This document shows, in pieces, positions 11,149 to 23,544 of a stretch of 64,000 bases of DNA (the first letter of the stretch is position 1; every line of letters begins with the position of its first letter). Source of the DNA: Pogonophryne albipinna. Taxonomy: Eukaryota; Chordata; Actinopteri; Perciformes; Artedidraconidae. Below the pieces are notes generated by a model that was not told where the DNA came from, made no database searches, and was given only the letters and a program-made list of their open reading frames with translations. The DNA lies in the NCBI GenBank assembly GCA_028583405.1, contig CM053257.1, forward strand, positions 30,797,293 to 30,861,292. The letters are read 5' to 3'. The translations under genes were made by a program, and so were the position numbers.

Positions 11149-12268
11149 AGGGGGGGTAGGTAAGTTTGAGAAACCGGCTCGAGATACACTTTTTGTTATA
11201 TTCCATGGAATGCTCTTAACATCCCGATAGCAATGCATATCTGAAGTGCTTTGACAAAAATTCCATAAAAAAATTTCATCTGTGGAAGCCGTAATACTGT
11301 AAAAAGTACGACGGCTAAACGGATTGGATTGCCGCCCTGTCTGTCAGCCTTCCATCTCGTGCACGCACAAATGTATCTCGTGCCCTCATTGGGCGTGCAT
11401 TGCAGCAGTACTTCAATGACTCGCCAGCAACAGGCGGCCACTTTCACCATGGCAGAGTTAGGTTCAACATCGTCTACTGGTGGCAAAATAAATAATGTAA
11501 CGGAGCAAATTAGGAACAAAAACAAAGTGGAAACTAGGAGAATTCAAACCAGAGTCAATATCGGAGTTGCTTTTCAACGATGGCGACAACTGATGCAACA
11601 CACCTATGGGGGTTATTCCCTATCTTTATTCAAGAGCGTGGTATTTAAATTTGAGAGCAGACTTTATGTATTTATTTCCCTTAAACCCTGTCCTCGCACT
11701 CAAATAGTGCCTGCTTGCACTTAGATTTGCTCTGCTTCTGCTCAAACTGTACGCTTGCACTCAGATATATTGCTGCTTATGGATTTTTTCTGCTCTCAGA
11801 TTTATTCTCTGCGCGCTCGAAACTTTTGTGCAACAATCCTGTCAAAATCCCTCAACCAATAGGAGGCCAGGTGTCCTTGCGGGTGCGTTCGTTTTACTTA
11901 TTACAGCGTCCCGTAAGGGCGGTTACTCTTTGGTTTGTCTTTGGTGCGATGACAGGGTTTGAGTGAAGGAAATCAATAAAGTATGCTCTCAAATGTAAAT
12001 ACCACGCTCTTGAATAAAGATAGGGAATAACCCCCATACACACAGAGTTGAAATCTGACGCCGTGGTCGCTCTTTTTCTCTTGGACAGGTTTTGTATGGT
12101 TTACAATTCCCCTGAACTATATAGCCAACCTAAGTCATGTGCGCGTTCATGTGTGTTGGAGGAGGTGCTCTGTAAGGAAGTCTGAAGGAAGGGGCGGATT
12201 CTTTTCGGCTGTGTACTTTCAAATTGTAGTGCACTCGAGCCGGTTTCTGAAACTTACCTACCCCACCT
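11149..12268. mobile_element. TTAA MITE with a nested inverted-repeat element
   Basis: TTAA stands on both sides (11145-11148, 12269-12272). The left end begins AGGGGGGGTAGGTAAG and the right end, read inward, begins AGGTGGGGTAGGTAAG. The homology continues past the end with CCGGCTCGAG on the left and CTCGAGCCGG on the right. Its internal sequence (TCCATGGAATGCTCTTAAC; CATCCCGATAGCAATG) is shared with the element at 28,744. A second inverted-repeat element sits inside it at 11,607-12,036. Confidence 0.8.
11607..12036. mobile_element. Nested MITE with about 50-bp terminal inverted repeats
   Basis: Begins TGGGGGTTATTCCCTATC and ends with the reverse complement GATAGGGAATAACCCCCA. The repeats extend for about 50 bp through TTCAAGAGCGTGGTATTTA. 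TA dinucleotides flank both ends (11605-11606, 12037-12038), which suggests a Tc1/mariner-type insertion. No transposase is present. The superfamily call rests on the TA flanks only. Confidence 0.75.
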
Positions 12269-12272
12269 TTAA

Positions 12273-13868
12273 AGTTAGAAATGATATCCTTTTCTTAATA
12301 ACAATTTGAAAAATGTCAAATTTAAGAATGACTACCTTAAATCATTTGGAGGAAGAAAATGCCACAGCGAATACTCCCACTTTTCTTTTTAGTCCCCAGT
12401 ATAGTTACATCCTTAATTGTTGAGCTCAAGATGAAGTGAAATCTTTAACCTCTATCTCCTATAAACTCGATTAGTGATGTCTTAATTAAAGGGGGCCTAT
12501 TGTGCATTTCTCTTTCTTTTAATGTAGGTTTGTATGCATGGAAATGTTCTGCAAAGTTCCCTCCAGAGGGTGTTTGGTTGTTTTGTTAAAGCTACACTTC
12601 TTCACATCCCTTCTTTCATTTGACTCCTAGATATCTCTCATTTACAAAATAATGTTTGCACTATTCTTTTCAGATACCATGCAACCTTTTAAATAAAATG
12701 AACATCAAACTTCCATCAAAGTAGAATCATTCGTTCCCTTTTTGAGATGTTAAGGCTTTATCATAGGGTTTATGATTCTTGTTCTGAGTTGAAAGACATG
12801 CATTTGTATCTCAGTGACACCATATTAAAAAGAGTTCAAGCTTCATTATGTATTTATATTTTTTTCCGGCTTTTGTTTTTATCAGACTCAATGGAATATG
12901 AAAGTCAGTTTCAGAAATACATGATTTGCCTTTTCAAACCCTCTTTAAAACGACCTAAGAGATGCAATTAGAGCCTTTCACATCATGGAGTATTGCTAGT
13001 GCGCTCACAAAGTCACTCAGAGTGTGGGTACCGCTGTCTGATCGCAGCGTCTTCTATCCCCGATGACGTTTGTTGTTTAGATAACAATGTTCTCCTCTAT
13101 TCCTACCCTGCGGGTATTCTACAGAAACTGTGACTGAATGGCTTTCTGTTCAGCAGGAAATGTTTGAAGTGCCGTGTTATTGTTCCCCTTTAGTATGGTT
13201 CCTCTTGGTTAATACAATATGTATAGAAACATCGTGGATGTTACTTTAACACAAATACAATTTTCTTTTATAACGTCTGTTTCAAATTTATTAAATATAA
13301 TGTTGTGTAAGGAGAGGGATTTTTGTATGTACTTAGGTGTATGACTAAATATAAATGTAATCATGTATATGTTGTTTGGGATACTAGTAACCCTGTTACA
13401 TAGCAGTTCATGTTGTATTCATTTTTTGTTTACATAAATGTGCGCAAGCCACAATTACACACAGCAACTGTTGAAAAATACAACCCTGTGCTTATGTGCA
13501 TATCCAATGTGTCTTATTAATTAATTATGTTGCATATTTTCTTCTGCACATATTGACTATAGTTTACACAAAAAAAAAGTTTCACTTAAAACTTCTTATT
13601 CCTCTTACTGTATAACTTCCGTTGGATTGTCTGTACCTACCAGTCTTCACCCAAATAAACAAAGATCAAAATATCAAAAAATAATGAATGTCCCAAGCTT
13701 CCTCTGGGGAAACATATCTACAGGATCCCCAAACTGTCAGTGTGTCATGCTGACAGGGAGAGCCCTTTGATTAAAGGGAGTGTAAGCAGTGAAAATGATT
13801 GGGCATTATTGTCAGAGCCTGAAATGCACCCAACTATAAAATGGGCTAATTCAAAAGCCTGCGTTGTC
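12273..13868. other. Intronic sequence with a MITE end near 12,490
   Basis: TTAA at 12486-12489 is followed by AGGGGGCCTATTGTGC, matching the left end of the TTAA MITE family at 40,763 and 50,190. No matching right end follows within a few hundred bases, so this looks like a truncated copy of uncertain length. The rest is AT-rich with no recognised feature. Confidence 0.45.
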
Positions 13869-13876
13869 CTCTAGTG

Positions 13877-14916
13877 CAGGGGTTCCCAACCCCCGGTCCG
13901 CGCCGGGCCGCAAAATAGCTGTGAGTTTATCGTAATATTTGCAGAATTATAAAAATATAAAAATATTTTATCATAATATTTTTTTCAAAAAGTGTTTAAT
14001 GTTCGCACCTATACCAGTCATATTATTTCATCCAGTAGCTAGTTAATCTTTCACCAGAAAACCGTTGAAAATGGCTTTTATGATGTTCCGAAGGATTCGG
14101 CGGCTCAGCCTGGTCTCAGCCTCTCGTGCGCACGAGAAAGTTACCGGTGCGCCAAGTAGGAAGAGGAGCGCACAGGAGACAACCGTTTAATTGCAGACTG
14201 TTATGTTGATGTGGGGAAATGGCAGTGCATACATTATTTGAGATATATTTCAAACTCAGACTTCATTTTAAGGACATGTCGGCCAGGGGTGTAGAGCTAT
14301 TTGTTTAAGCACCGGATTGGCAAAACAGGAGAGTAAACCAGTCTGCCTTGATCTATGAATTCATGCCCGGGACTCTCACGGTATCTGCTGCCCGCAGCTG
14401 TTTTATAGAAGGAAAACCTCCTTCACTTCATGAAATGGCTGCAGCATCAGCGGGTAAAGAGCTGTGCCTTTTTACGCACCGCCTTCGCTGTGTTTACCTT
14501 CATCAGAACAGTTTAAGAGTGACTGCAGGCTGCTACGTGTTAACCACACACACCTCTACACACATCTCTACACACATCTCTACACACATCGAACTGCCCG
14601 ATTACTCCCCCTTGTATTAGTTTTATGAAGGAGATGTCCAGTCACCAAGGCGCATGATGTGTGTGTGTGTGTATGTGCTCTGCTCAGCTCAGCTCAGCTC
14701 TGTGTGTTCGGTGTGTTTGTGTCTGTCCGACACCGGCATTTGTTTTCAAATGACCATGAACAGTAATTTACACACATCTGGCTAACTCCATAGGTAGCCT
14801 ATATGCGGGTGTTCCCAAAAGAAGTTAGTTTAATCTTAATCTCGATGTAGTGCTAAATGCTATCGGAGTGCATCGGAACGCACGTCATAATATCTTCTGA
14901 AAACAAATGCCAGTGT

Positions 14917-15010
<94 letters not shown>

Positions 15011-15386
15011 GGCGACCGGACATCTCCTTCATAATGCGCCTTCTCCTCGTTTTCCCAGCATTCACTGGATTATCCGTAAATCATACAAACAAAACCAAAA
15101 CGTTGATTTATCTGTTTTCCCGTTTTGGTTTTTAAAACTGAATAACGCCGGTTTTCCGGTTTTCCGAAAAATCCAAAAAACGGCACTGGTTCTTTTTTAA
15201 ACGTTGTTAATATGTTTTGGATGCATATTGTTCTAGTATTTGTTCAGGCTGTTACATACAATTAGCCTCTGTTGCTACCTGCTGGTGGTGAGTAAATATT
15301 AAAATCAGTTAAAATTGACAACCGGTCCGCAATTTTTTTTTTATGTATCTGCCGGTCCTTGGCAGAATAAAGGTTGGGAACCCCTG
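13877..15386. mobile_element. hAT element, non-autonomous, intact ends
   Basis: Perfect 8-bp target duplications CTCTAGTG flank it (13869-13876, 15387-15394). The left end reads CAGGGGTTCCCAACCCCCGG. The right end read inward begins CAGGGGTTCCCAACC and soon reaches AAGGACCGGC. This is the classic terminus of the Zaphod/Tip100-like hAT group. No transposase reading frame is visible in the 1.5 kb. An internal inverted repeat (about 14,625-14,750 against 14,892-15,045) and a (CA)n tract lie inside. Confidence 0.88.
14919..15006. repeat. (CA)n microsatellite
   Basis: About 88 bp of uninterrupted CA repeat inside the hAT element at 13,877-15,386. It lies in one arm of that element's internal inverted repeat. 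The opposite arm holds a short GT run at about 14,656-14,672. Confidence 0.97.
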
Positions 15387-15431
15387 CTCTAGTGCGCACA
15401 GAACAGCATCTTACTGCACAATCCACTTGTA

Positions 15432-15735
15432 AATGGTAAATGGACAGCATTTATCTAGCCTTTTATCCAATCTTTACAACTCCTCAAAGTGCTTTCAGAT
15501 ACACAGGTCAGTATTCACCCACTCACACATATTCATACATATTCATACAGAGACAGGGGCTGCCATGTGAAGTGCCACCTGCTCACGGGAGCTCACTTTC
15601 ACACAGATTAACACACCGTTGGCCCTGCTATCAGGAGCAACTCAGGGTTAAGTGTCTTGCCCAGGGATACATCGACATGTTGACTGCAGGAGCTGCGATC
15701 AAACCCACCACCTTCAGATTGGAAATGGCTAACTA
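15432..15735. repeat. Common fish interspersed repeat (fragment)
   Basis: Starts AAATGGTAAATGGACAGCAT. It contains CTCAAAGTGCTTTCAGATACAC, a CACTCACACATATTCATACA stretch, GTTAAGTGTCTTGCCCAGGG and ATCGACATGTTGACTGCAGG. This order of blocks is a widespread dispersed repeat in teleost genomes. I recognise the pattern but cannot assign a named family without a library search. Confidence 0.6.
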
Positions 15736-15770
15736 CCTCACAGCAGAAACAGTACTGACATCTGCTGGTT

Positions 15771-16977
15771 AACAAGACAGACAGAATGAGCATCCAAATC
15801 ATTGTTAATTGAAACACCGCATGAGTACCAGCATTCGCCTTGTGTCAATGAGTATTTGCACGCTTCCTTCTGCATGGTGATATGGTACTGAGAAAACAGT
15901 TCCTACATGACTGCTCACAACATCTTGAGTAGCTGTGTTAGGATTTATTGAAGGGACATTGCTGCTGAGTTTTTCAAAAATATATCTTTCGGCACTTTCA
16001 TTTGAGAACCACAAGCAAAGTGCCATCTACTTCCATTATATTGGAGAAAAGGCAGACATCTCTGCAGCCAATAACTCCACCATTTGACAAATCACACCAA
16101 TAAAAACCTCAGAGATGTTTTCAATTGCTTTCGTCTCACAATCAGTACGTGAGGGTTGGCAGCCCTTAAATTGTCCAGAGAGCAAATGTACCCACCATGC
16201 CTCATCATGTACATTTAACATTTAGAATAATACTGCAACTATCGTATGAATACGTAATATTGCAAATTGTATTTGTAAACCTTTGTTTTTCTTATGTATG
16301 GTTCATTTATTGAGTTTGTTCTTCTTAGCAATACACATCCTCACGGCTGCTGACTCTTAATCTTGTTATTTTCAGGATTAAGATTGAAGTTGTATTTTTC
16401 TCTGCAAACAGTGTAAATACTGCTTTAATGCTCTCATTGGCTCCAAGAATTTACTTCACCGACGATCAGTAATTCATTCTTAACAAATAAACTCTCAGCT
16501 CACTATTTAAAGCCTGAAGACATTACCTCCCTGACCTCTTACAACTTTTGGGTGAAGTGTCACGGATCAGGATAATTTAATGCAAGCTGATAGCTCATTA
16601 GAATGCAAACAGACACAGCCTGTGCTAAACTATGCTTAACAGATTGGAAAATACAAGCACCACTGCCAGTTTCACTCAGACTTGAGACAGGTTATTTCAT
16701 GATTAGTTATGGTCTCTTATGACTCACCCTACAAACACTGACTGCTGGAGAGGGAGTTCAATCTCCTGCCAATGTCACACTGACTAACAGAGTTAGGAGA
16801 AATATCCAAACCTTATAATACACACTTCCTTCACTTGGGTCCACCAAGGACTAGACTTACATTGTCTGAGATTGGAAGTTACAGGATGCAATATAACATC
16901 ACTCTGCAGCCATTTTTTGTTACACAACACAGGGAAAACAATATGGTTTACTTCCACACTCATTTAAGAGTTATTCT
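15771..16977. other. Intronic sequence, no feature recognised
   Basis: No exon, transposon end or RNA gene was recognised in this stretch. Confidence 0.45.
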
Positions 16978-17365
16978 GGGTGTTTCTCAATGTCAAGGAA
17001 GGATGCTCCAGAGCCACTATTTCAAGGATGCTACGTCATCAAGTCCCGCCGAAGGACTGTTCCAATGTCCAGGCTGGAATTCTACCGAGCCCGGCGTCCT
17101 TCATAGCGAGACATTTCGAGGCTGCACATGTGTATCCTCCGCGGACTTAAAATCCCCACAATGCTTTGCACACGGACCAATTTCCCCAAATCTGTGGCGG
17201 AAAATGTAAGGCGGGGCCTCTCATATGACGCACACCTGCACACTTGCTCGCCTGATCCACTCTTCGTTTTCCGAATGCCAGGAAGTATTCTTGCCTAACT
17301 TCTGAAGGAAGTGACTCGGAAGACATGTCCTACCAAGGAAGCGTCCTCGACATTGAGAAACACCC
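16978..17365. mobile_element. 388-bp MITE, copy 1
   Basis: Begins GGGTGTTTCTCAATGTCAAGG and ends with its reverse complement (CCTCGACATTGAGAAACACCC), giving about 22-bp terminal inverted repeats. The internal sequence (TTTCAAGGATGCTACGTCATC, CACAATGCTTTGC, GGCGGGGCCTC) is shared with a second copy at 40,863-41,255. It has no credible coding content. No clear target duplication is visible around this copy. Confidence 0.85.
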
Positions 17366-17550
17366 ACTGACTTCTCTCAGTATCCTAGTATTTCAAGGAT
17401 ATTCGACTCACATTGTGTTTATCTACGATGTATATGCATGTCAGATACATTGTGGATTGACTTTATTGTTAATATTGCTGAGCTTACAGCACTGACATTG
17501 ACTACATTTTCTGCAGATCTATACAATTACATTTAATTATTATTAAGAAC

Positions 17551-18762
17551 TTGGAGTTTCAGGCTCTGAACTTTCCCTCCTCACCTCATACCTCAAAGAC
17601 CGCACCTACAGGGTTACTTGGAGAGGGTCGGAGTCCGACCCTTGTCAATTAACTACAGGGGTCCCTCAGGGCTCTGTTCTTGGTCCCCTCCTCTTCTCCT
17701 TGTACACAAACTCGCTCGGATCAGTCATTAGCCTGCATAGTTTTTCATACCACTGCTACGCTGATGACACCCAATTAATTCTGTCCTTTCCCCACTCAGA
17801 GACCCAGGTCGTTGCACGCATCTCTGCTTGTCTAGCTGACATCTCTCAGTGGATGTTTGCTCATCACCTCAAGCTCAATCTTGACAAGACTGAACTGCTT
17901 TTCCTTCCGGGAAAAGATTGTCCCACTCTTGACCTAACAATCAACATCGGCACCTCTGTTGTTTCCCCGACTCAGACTGCAAGGAATCTGGGTGTGATCC
18001 TAGATAACAACCTGTCCTTCATTGCAAACATCGCTGCTACAACCCGCTGCTGCAGATACACGCTTTACAACATCAGGAGGATACGTCCCCAGCTGACCCA
18101 GAAAGCGACGCAGGTTCTGGTCCAGGCTCTCGTCATCTCACGCCTAGACTACTGCAACTCTCTCCTGGCTGGTCTACCTGCATGTGCCATCCGACCACTG
18201 CAGCTCATCCAGAATGCAGCGGCTCGTCTGGTCTTCAACCTTCCTAAATTCTCCCACACCACGCCGCTCCTCCGCTCCCTCCACTGGCTTCCGGTAACTG
18301 CTAGAATCCACTTCAAGACAATGGTACTTGCGTACCATGCTGCGAATGGATCTGGCCCTTCCTACATCCAGGACATGGTTAAACCGTACACCCCAGCACG
18401 TGCATTCCGCTCTGCATCAACCAAACGGCTCGCTGCACCCTCGCTGCCAAGGGGACCCAAGTTCCCATCAGCAAAAACACATGGGTTTGCTATCCTGGCT
18501 CCAAAATGGTGGAATGAGCTCCCCATTGACATCAGGACAGCAGATAGCTTACACACCTTCAGGCGCAGACTGAAAACTCATCTCTTTCGACTCCACTTCG
18601 AGCAATAGAACTATTAACAAAGCACTTATATACTAATAAAGGACTGGCTTACCTAAAGCCAGTTGAGTAGCACTTGAAATGTTTTTGCTCTATGAAACCT
18701 GATGTACTTATATGATTCTGTTTTCTTCAAGTTTGTATTTTGTTGGTCGAACGCACTTATTG
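17551..18762 (+). pseudogene. L2-like LINE reverse-transcriptase remnant
   Basis: The C-terminal part of a non-LTR retrotransposon ORF2, 5'-truncated. The plus strand reads continuously from about 17,558 through GVPQGSVLGPLLFSLYTN and the catalytic YADDTQL box (YADD at 17,757-17,768). It then reads LNLDKTELLF, RNLGVILDNNLSF, SRLDYCNSLLAGLP, LQLIQNAAARLVF, LHWLPVTARIHFKT and ends WWNELPIDIRTADSLHTFRRRLKTHLFRLHF, stop at 18,606-18,608. These blocks are typical of the L2 clade. The frame is unbroken, but the endonuclease domain is missing, so it is dead on arrival. A 150-bp 3' UTR follows. Its last part is lost (compare 37,379-37,605). Confidence 0.88.
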
Positions 18763-18845
18763 CAACACATTGTACGTGATAGGCTAAGGGGCGGGACATC
18801 TCTAAATCACAACAGAGCCTGTACAGCAGGTGATATCACCAATAA
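18763..18845. repeat. TTAA-MITE fragment abutting the LINE
   Basis: The sequence TGATAGGCTAAGGGGCGGGA, then CATCTCTAAATCACAACAGAG, resembles internal parts of the MITE copies at 40,763 (TGATAGGCTAATGGGACATC) and 50,190 (AATCACAACAGAGCC). It directly follows the broken 3' end of the LINE, so a deletion or recombination probably joined the two. Confidence 0.5.
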
Positions 18846-18870
18846 ATAACTTTTACTCTCATTATAATTA

Positions 18871-20330
18871 TAGGCATTCAGAGTTTCATTTTTCTGATAA
18901 ATACAGAAAAGTTTACCTTTGCCATTTTCTTTATAACCTGAATACATCAGTGTCCTTGCACGGCTATATGAGATAGACTTGATTGTTCAGATAAATCAGT
19001 TCTCTCCCTGCTTTCATTTTGCCTCATTTAAGTATGTTTTTGTTTTCCATTTGACAAAAGCGCACCTTGCAGAGTTCATCTCTGCAGAGCAGGTGTTTTA
19101 TTGTCATGAAGCTGACACATATTGAGGGAGGGCACTCATTAAAGTCGCATTCCATTTGTGCCTGTGATTTGAGTGTCGTATTAAATGCCTGCATTATTAA
19201 AAGTAACCAAACCTATTCTGTCTTCAACATCCTCAACAGCTCCTTCAAGCGGAAATCACTTGTATTACGATCAAACTGTGTCAGTGTGGATACCAGCGTT
19301 GTGCTTTCAATGGGGTTCAGGAAGTAGAGTTCTGTCATTATCAAGTGAAAACAGTAATATTATTAAAACTATACTGACACTCGCCTCCTTCTCTAAGGAG
19401 CACTTCATATATTTGTGAAGTTGTAAGTATATGTAAAATGAATAGAAACAATGTTAAGTTCCTAGTTGCAACTGGAGGGCAACAACAGGGTTTCAATTCA
19501 CATTCAAATGGGTAAAATGTTTTTTTTAAATGAATTTAGTAATTTATGAAAAACGCAAGCAACAGCAAGTTCATAACAAGGCACGGCAATTTAGGCTACC
19601 GGCTCTGAGATGCTCCAGAAAAAATGTGCCTGTGGTTGAAAAGCAATTTCCACTAGCTGAGATTATGTGCATTAATAATGTAGAGCTTGATAACGGTTTT
19701 ATGACACAGTTGCAATACGTTTCTGTTTGCCTATATGGTTTGAATGTATGTAGTGTCTTCAACATTGCTTAGTGATTGCAGTATCTATATATCTTTCTGT
19801 CAATTCATCCAATCATGCCTTCATGACAAAAGACAGACATAGGTATATTGTCCCAGTTTAACCTCACTCATTGTGTCCGATGTAGACTGAGGGAAAGCCT
19901 TGATTGCAGCCTCGGCAAGCATCCTGAAATAGCCTTTGTGTGGTGACCGATTTAACTAGCCAAAGGCAGTTGTATACTCCATAATAACAAAGATGAGAGC
20001 TGGTAGGAAGGCTGCATCTGAAGCAAGAACCAAGTGTCATATCCAGAGAGCATCCATGCATCAGAGTGGAAGGTTTATTTTTATAATAGCAGGCAATTTG
20101 TTACAAATAATATTCATACAAAGGGTTTTTATTGAAAGAATGCTTTGTTTTAAATTGCTTCAGCAAGTAATGGCAATCATAATATGACAGCAGGTGAAAT
20201 AAGCAACTGCACATATAATTATGGCAATAAAAGGAGTGTGGTCAGAGGCTTGGTGCTCCTGTGGGTGTGTAGTTATACAAGGTGAAGTCTCACAATGACA
20301 TTCTCCCATTTATAGGATGATATTATTTGT
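18871..20330. other. Intronic sequence, no feature recognised
   Basis: AT-rich sequence with short open frames only. Nothing recognisable was found on either strand. Confidence 0.45.
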
Positions 20331-20340
20331 CTCTGAGGCA

Positions 20341-20480
20341 AGGCAAGTTTATTTATATTGCACATTTCAACACAAGGCAATTCAAAGTGCTTTACAAAAA
20401 TGAAAGACATTAAGAAACATATTATGAAATGGCATTTCAAAACACTCATTTAAAAGGAAAATGATAAAAACATGAATAAC
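20341..20480. repeat. Fish interspersed repeat fragment
   Basis: Contains GGCAAGTTTATTTATATTGC, ACATTTCAACACAAGGCAAT and TCAAAGTGCTTTACA. This is a block order seen in many dispersed copies in fish genomes. The family name cannot be fixed from the sequence alone, and the borders are approximate. Confidence 0.5.
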
Positions 20481-21039
20481 AAAGGTACATGAATTAAAGT
20501 GACAGTGCAGTGTGAGATACACACATCTGAAATGTTTAGGTATCTCAATCATTGCTCACTTTTTAGCAGAAATAGTTTTCTTTGACCTCCCTTTCTTTCT
20601 ACTTTCCTTTTCAACTTATCCTTTAATTATTGTAAGTGTTTCATGCTAAACGAACCCCCCTTTGGAAGATTCTAATCTGCAACCCAATATGCCAAAAATT
20701 CAACGGATCCTAGCCATCATTTGTGTAGCATATAAAACTAGAAAATTCAGAGAAATGTTGACTGTGTGACTGAAACTTGGGTGCGCGTCCCGATGCTAAT
20801 ATTAATAGCATTAGTTGTATTGTTACGGTACAACAAAGAATATCCATTCATTTTAGCTCACTTTTAGCTGACTATTTTAACTGTTTATCTATTACATGTT
20901 TGTATTCTTGTACCACATTCCTGCATTGTTTCTGAACATCTTTAGATTACCACTGGATTTTGTTAACGACCGACAGGTGTGTTCAAAGATCAAAGCGTTT
21001 TTTTCACAGCTCCTCTAGCCGTGATGTCACCCACTCTAA

Positions 21040-21504
21040 AGGCCCAGACACACCTACCCGATTTTGGGAGTCAGAGGCCGTCGGGCATTCGCGGCGCCCT
21101 ACTCAGGTTGGTGTGTCCCGCACCGTCGTCTCTTTACGGCACATTTTCACAGCTCCCGCGGGAGGTCAGAGAAAGTCGAGGACAAAGAAATCACTCTGAT
21201 TGGCTGTTCAGCTTAGCGAGAAGCAAGGGACCAAAACAAACGATTAAGAAGGCACACACAGATGGTTAATCTTTTTCATTTTCATCTCACCCGGACGCAA
21301 GAGTTTCTTTTTTATGTTTACATGTTTTACCGCTGCCTGCTGGTAAGGACAGTTATTGCCACTCGTCAACTGAAGTCTTTGCGGTGTGTTCGTAGGCGGG
21401 CGGCGTAGGCGGGCGGCGTAGCCGACGCAGGCGACGTAGCGGACGTAAAAGTCGGGACACCTTCGGTACGCGTTCTTTGGTCTCAGGTTGGTGTGTAGCG
21501 GCCT
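21040..21504. mobile_element. PIF/Harbinger-like MITE (465 bp)
   Basis: TAA trinucleotides flank it (21037-21039, 21505-21507). The left end reads AGGCCCAGACACACCTACCC and the right end, read inward, AGGCCGCTACACACCAACCT, an imperfect terminal inverted repeat. The 3-bp TAA duplication fits the PIF/Harbinger target preference. The GC-rich interior near 21,395-21,450 has short GGCGGGCGGCGTAG-type repeats. No transposase is present. Confidence 0.68.
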
Positions 21505-21507
21505 TAA

Positions 21508-23002
21508 GTCGAGCCCTCCCATTCATTCCTATGGGGCAAATGATCGCGATTTGCGTGAAAACGGCTAGGCAAATCTCTTATAAAAGACATAGCAACCCGA
21601 TCCCGGTCATTCTGCATGTTTTGATTTGTTTTTTTGTGTGTTTCGTGTCTACGTTGCCGGACGAGTAGCATGACAACATTTGTGGTGGAAGAAGGAGAAT
21701 AAGATGAGATAAGTATGTCGAATACTATACTGTGTGTGGCTTCGCCCGCCAGTCACACAGAATGAATTTGCTCCCAGACATTCATGCTGCTATTTTTTGA
21801 GGCACTATCCAGTGTTGGGACTAGCCCTATGCAAGGCTTGATTACTAAGTGGAGCCCCCACCCTGCTCTGACTGTCATCTCTGTGCCTCGCTCTGCTTCG
21901 GGAACATGGTGGGATTCACTTGACTCCCAGGACACGCAGCAGCTGAGCCTCACATGAATGCTAGTCTATGCCAGGTTCCCGAGGGGGGGCTGGGGCTTCC
22001 TAGTCCCTGCTGCAGGGGCTGTGTGAGAGAAGAAAGGTTACATTCAGTTTACATCATAAAGACTAGACACAAACACAGAGGCCTTCAGATTCAGAGTCTG
22101 CCAAACTCCGGCTTCATTTCTGTTTTTCTGTTGCCCTCGACACCCCCTGACACAGTGACACACTCAATTATAAATCATTTAGTCGCTGTTGCAGAGCTTT
22201 CACTCGGTTTGGTCTGTGATGAAATTATAACCCACCGTAATGAAGAATTCAGGAAGAGAGTGCATGCGATGCGGCTTGGTGGTTGTCTACATGACTCTTA
22301 GGCAAGCCTGTGTCCACATTTTGGGTTGAGGATTCACAACATGACTCCATTTTAACCTCAACATAAAACAACTAATGAATATTCCATTCATCAACTTTAA
22401 TGTTATGGATTTAATTTGATTGCATATGTCATAAATAGGGCTCACCTCCCAAATGTTTTTATATGTATTGCTCCAGATTGGATCATATTTATTTTTAAAA
22501 AATGGCATAGTTGTACAAATAAACGGGTCTGGCATTGTAGACAGTTCCTTCAAAGGAGATGTAAGCCATTTGTTTGTGTTTTGTATGATTAAGAATAGGC
22601 TTTGTTGTTTTAGCTGTCACCATCATTGTTTGTTATTTGCAACCAGAAGGGGCACAAGAGTGTGGAGAAAAAGTACAACCTAACTATTTTGTTAGGCAAC
22701 AGAATGTTACAATTCACTTGCATTGATATAAAATACACTGTAAAAGGATAAAAGTGTGCAAATGAAAACACCCAGAGCAGCAAACAACATCAGAGTAGCC
22801 CCGCCTTGAAGCATTTGATGTTCTTTTTTAGTATACTTTACCAAATAAACATCATGCTGTATTGGAAAATACTAATAGATAGAGAAACACACAATACACT
22901 TGTCAGGAACTGTTTGACTCAAATAATAAATGAGGTGAGAAGAAGGATAATGTTTTCATAGACTTGCATACAACCAGACTCAGGCTATTGGAGATAATGT
23001 TT

Positions 23003-23051
<49 letters not shown>

Positions 23052-23540
23052 AGCAGCTTTATTGAAGAGACTCAGGTCCATTTTTAAACTTACAACCTTC
23101 ACACTTAAGATCCATTTGCATTAGGTTGCTACTTATTTGGCAATCAATTTTCTAAAACAACATCAGAAGATCATATGTGCGTAGTTTACAGATGCATATG
23201 CAAACATACTGTAAGCTAAACAGCATCACTAACAGGGATCAGGTTAAAACATATTCAGCCACTTATAGCTGACATTCGTTTCCGTGTTAGTGATGGTGAT
23301 GTAGAGTAACTCCTATAGTAATTAAAGGGACCTAAGTTATTTATATTACGAAAAATGATACAATGCATACCATTAAATGACTAAGTACCATAAAGATGTG
23401 TTTTCTTGATGCCTATAGTGCAGATGTCACCTTGGATTATTGCTGAACAGACTGACTCGCATGCTAAAAACCACGTCACATGCAGTCGATACGAAGCATC
23501 TACACTTGGCATACGGTGAACTTCAGACTATACATCACTC
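21508..23540. other. Intronic sequence with a TCA/GCA microsatellite
   Basis: A compound microsatellite, (TCA)n followed by (GCA)n, lies at 23,003-23,056. Apart from this I see no exon, transposon terminus or RNA gene. Confidence 0.5.
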
Positions 23541-23544
23541 GTGA

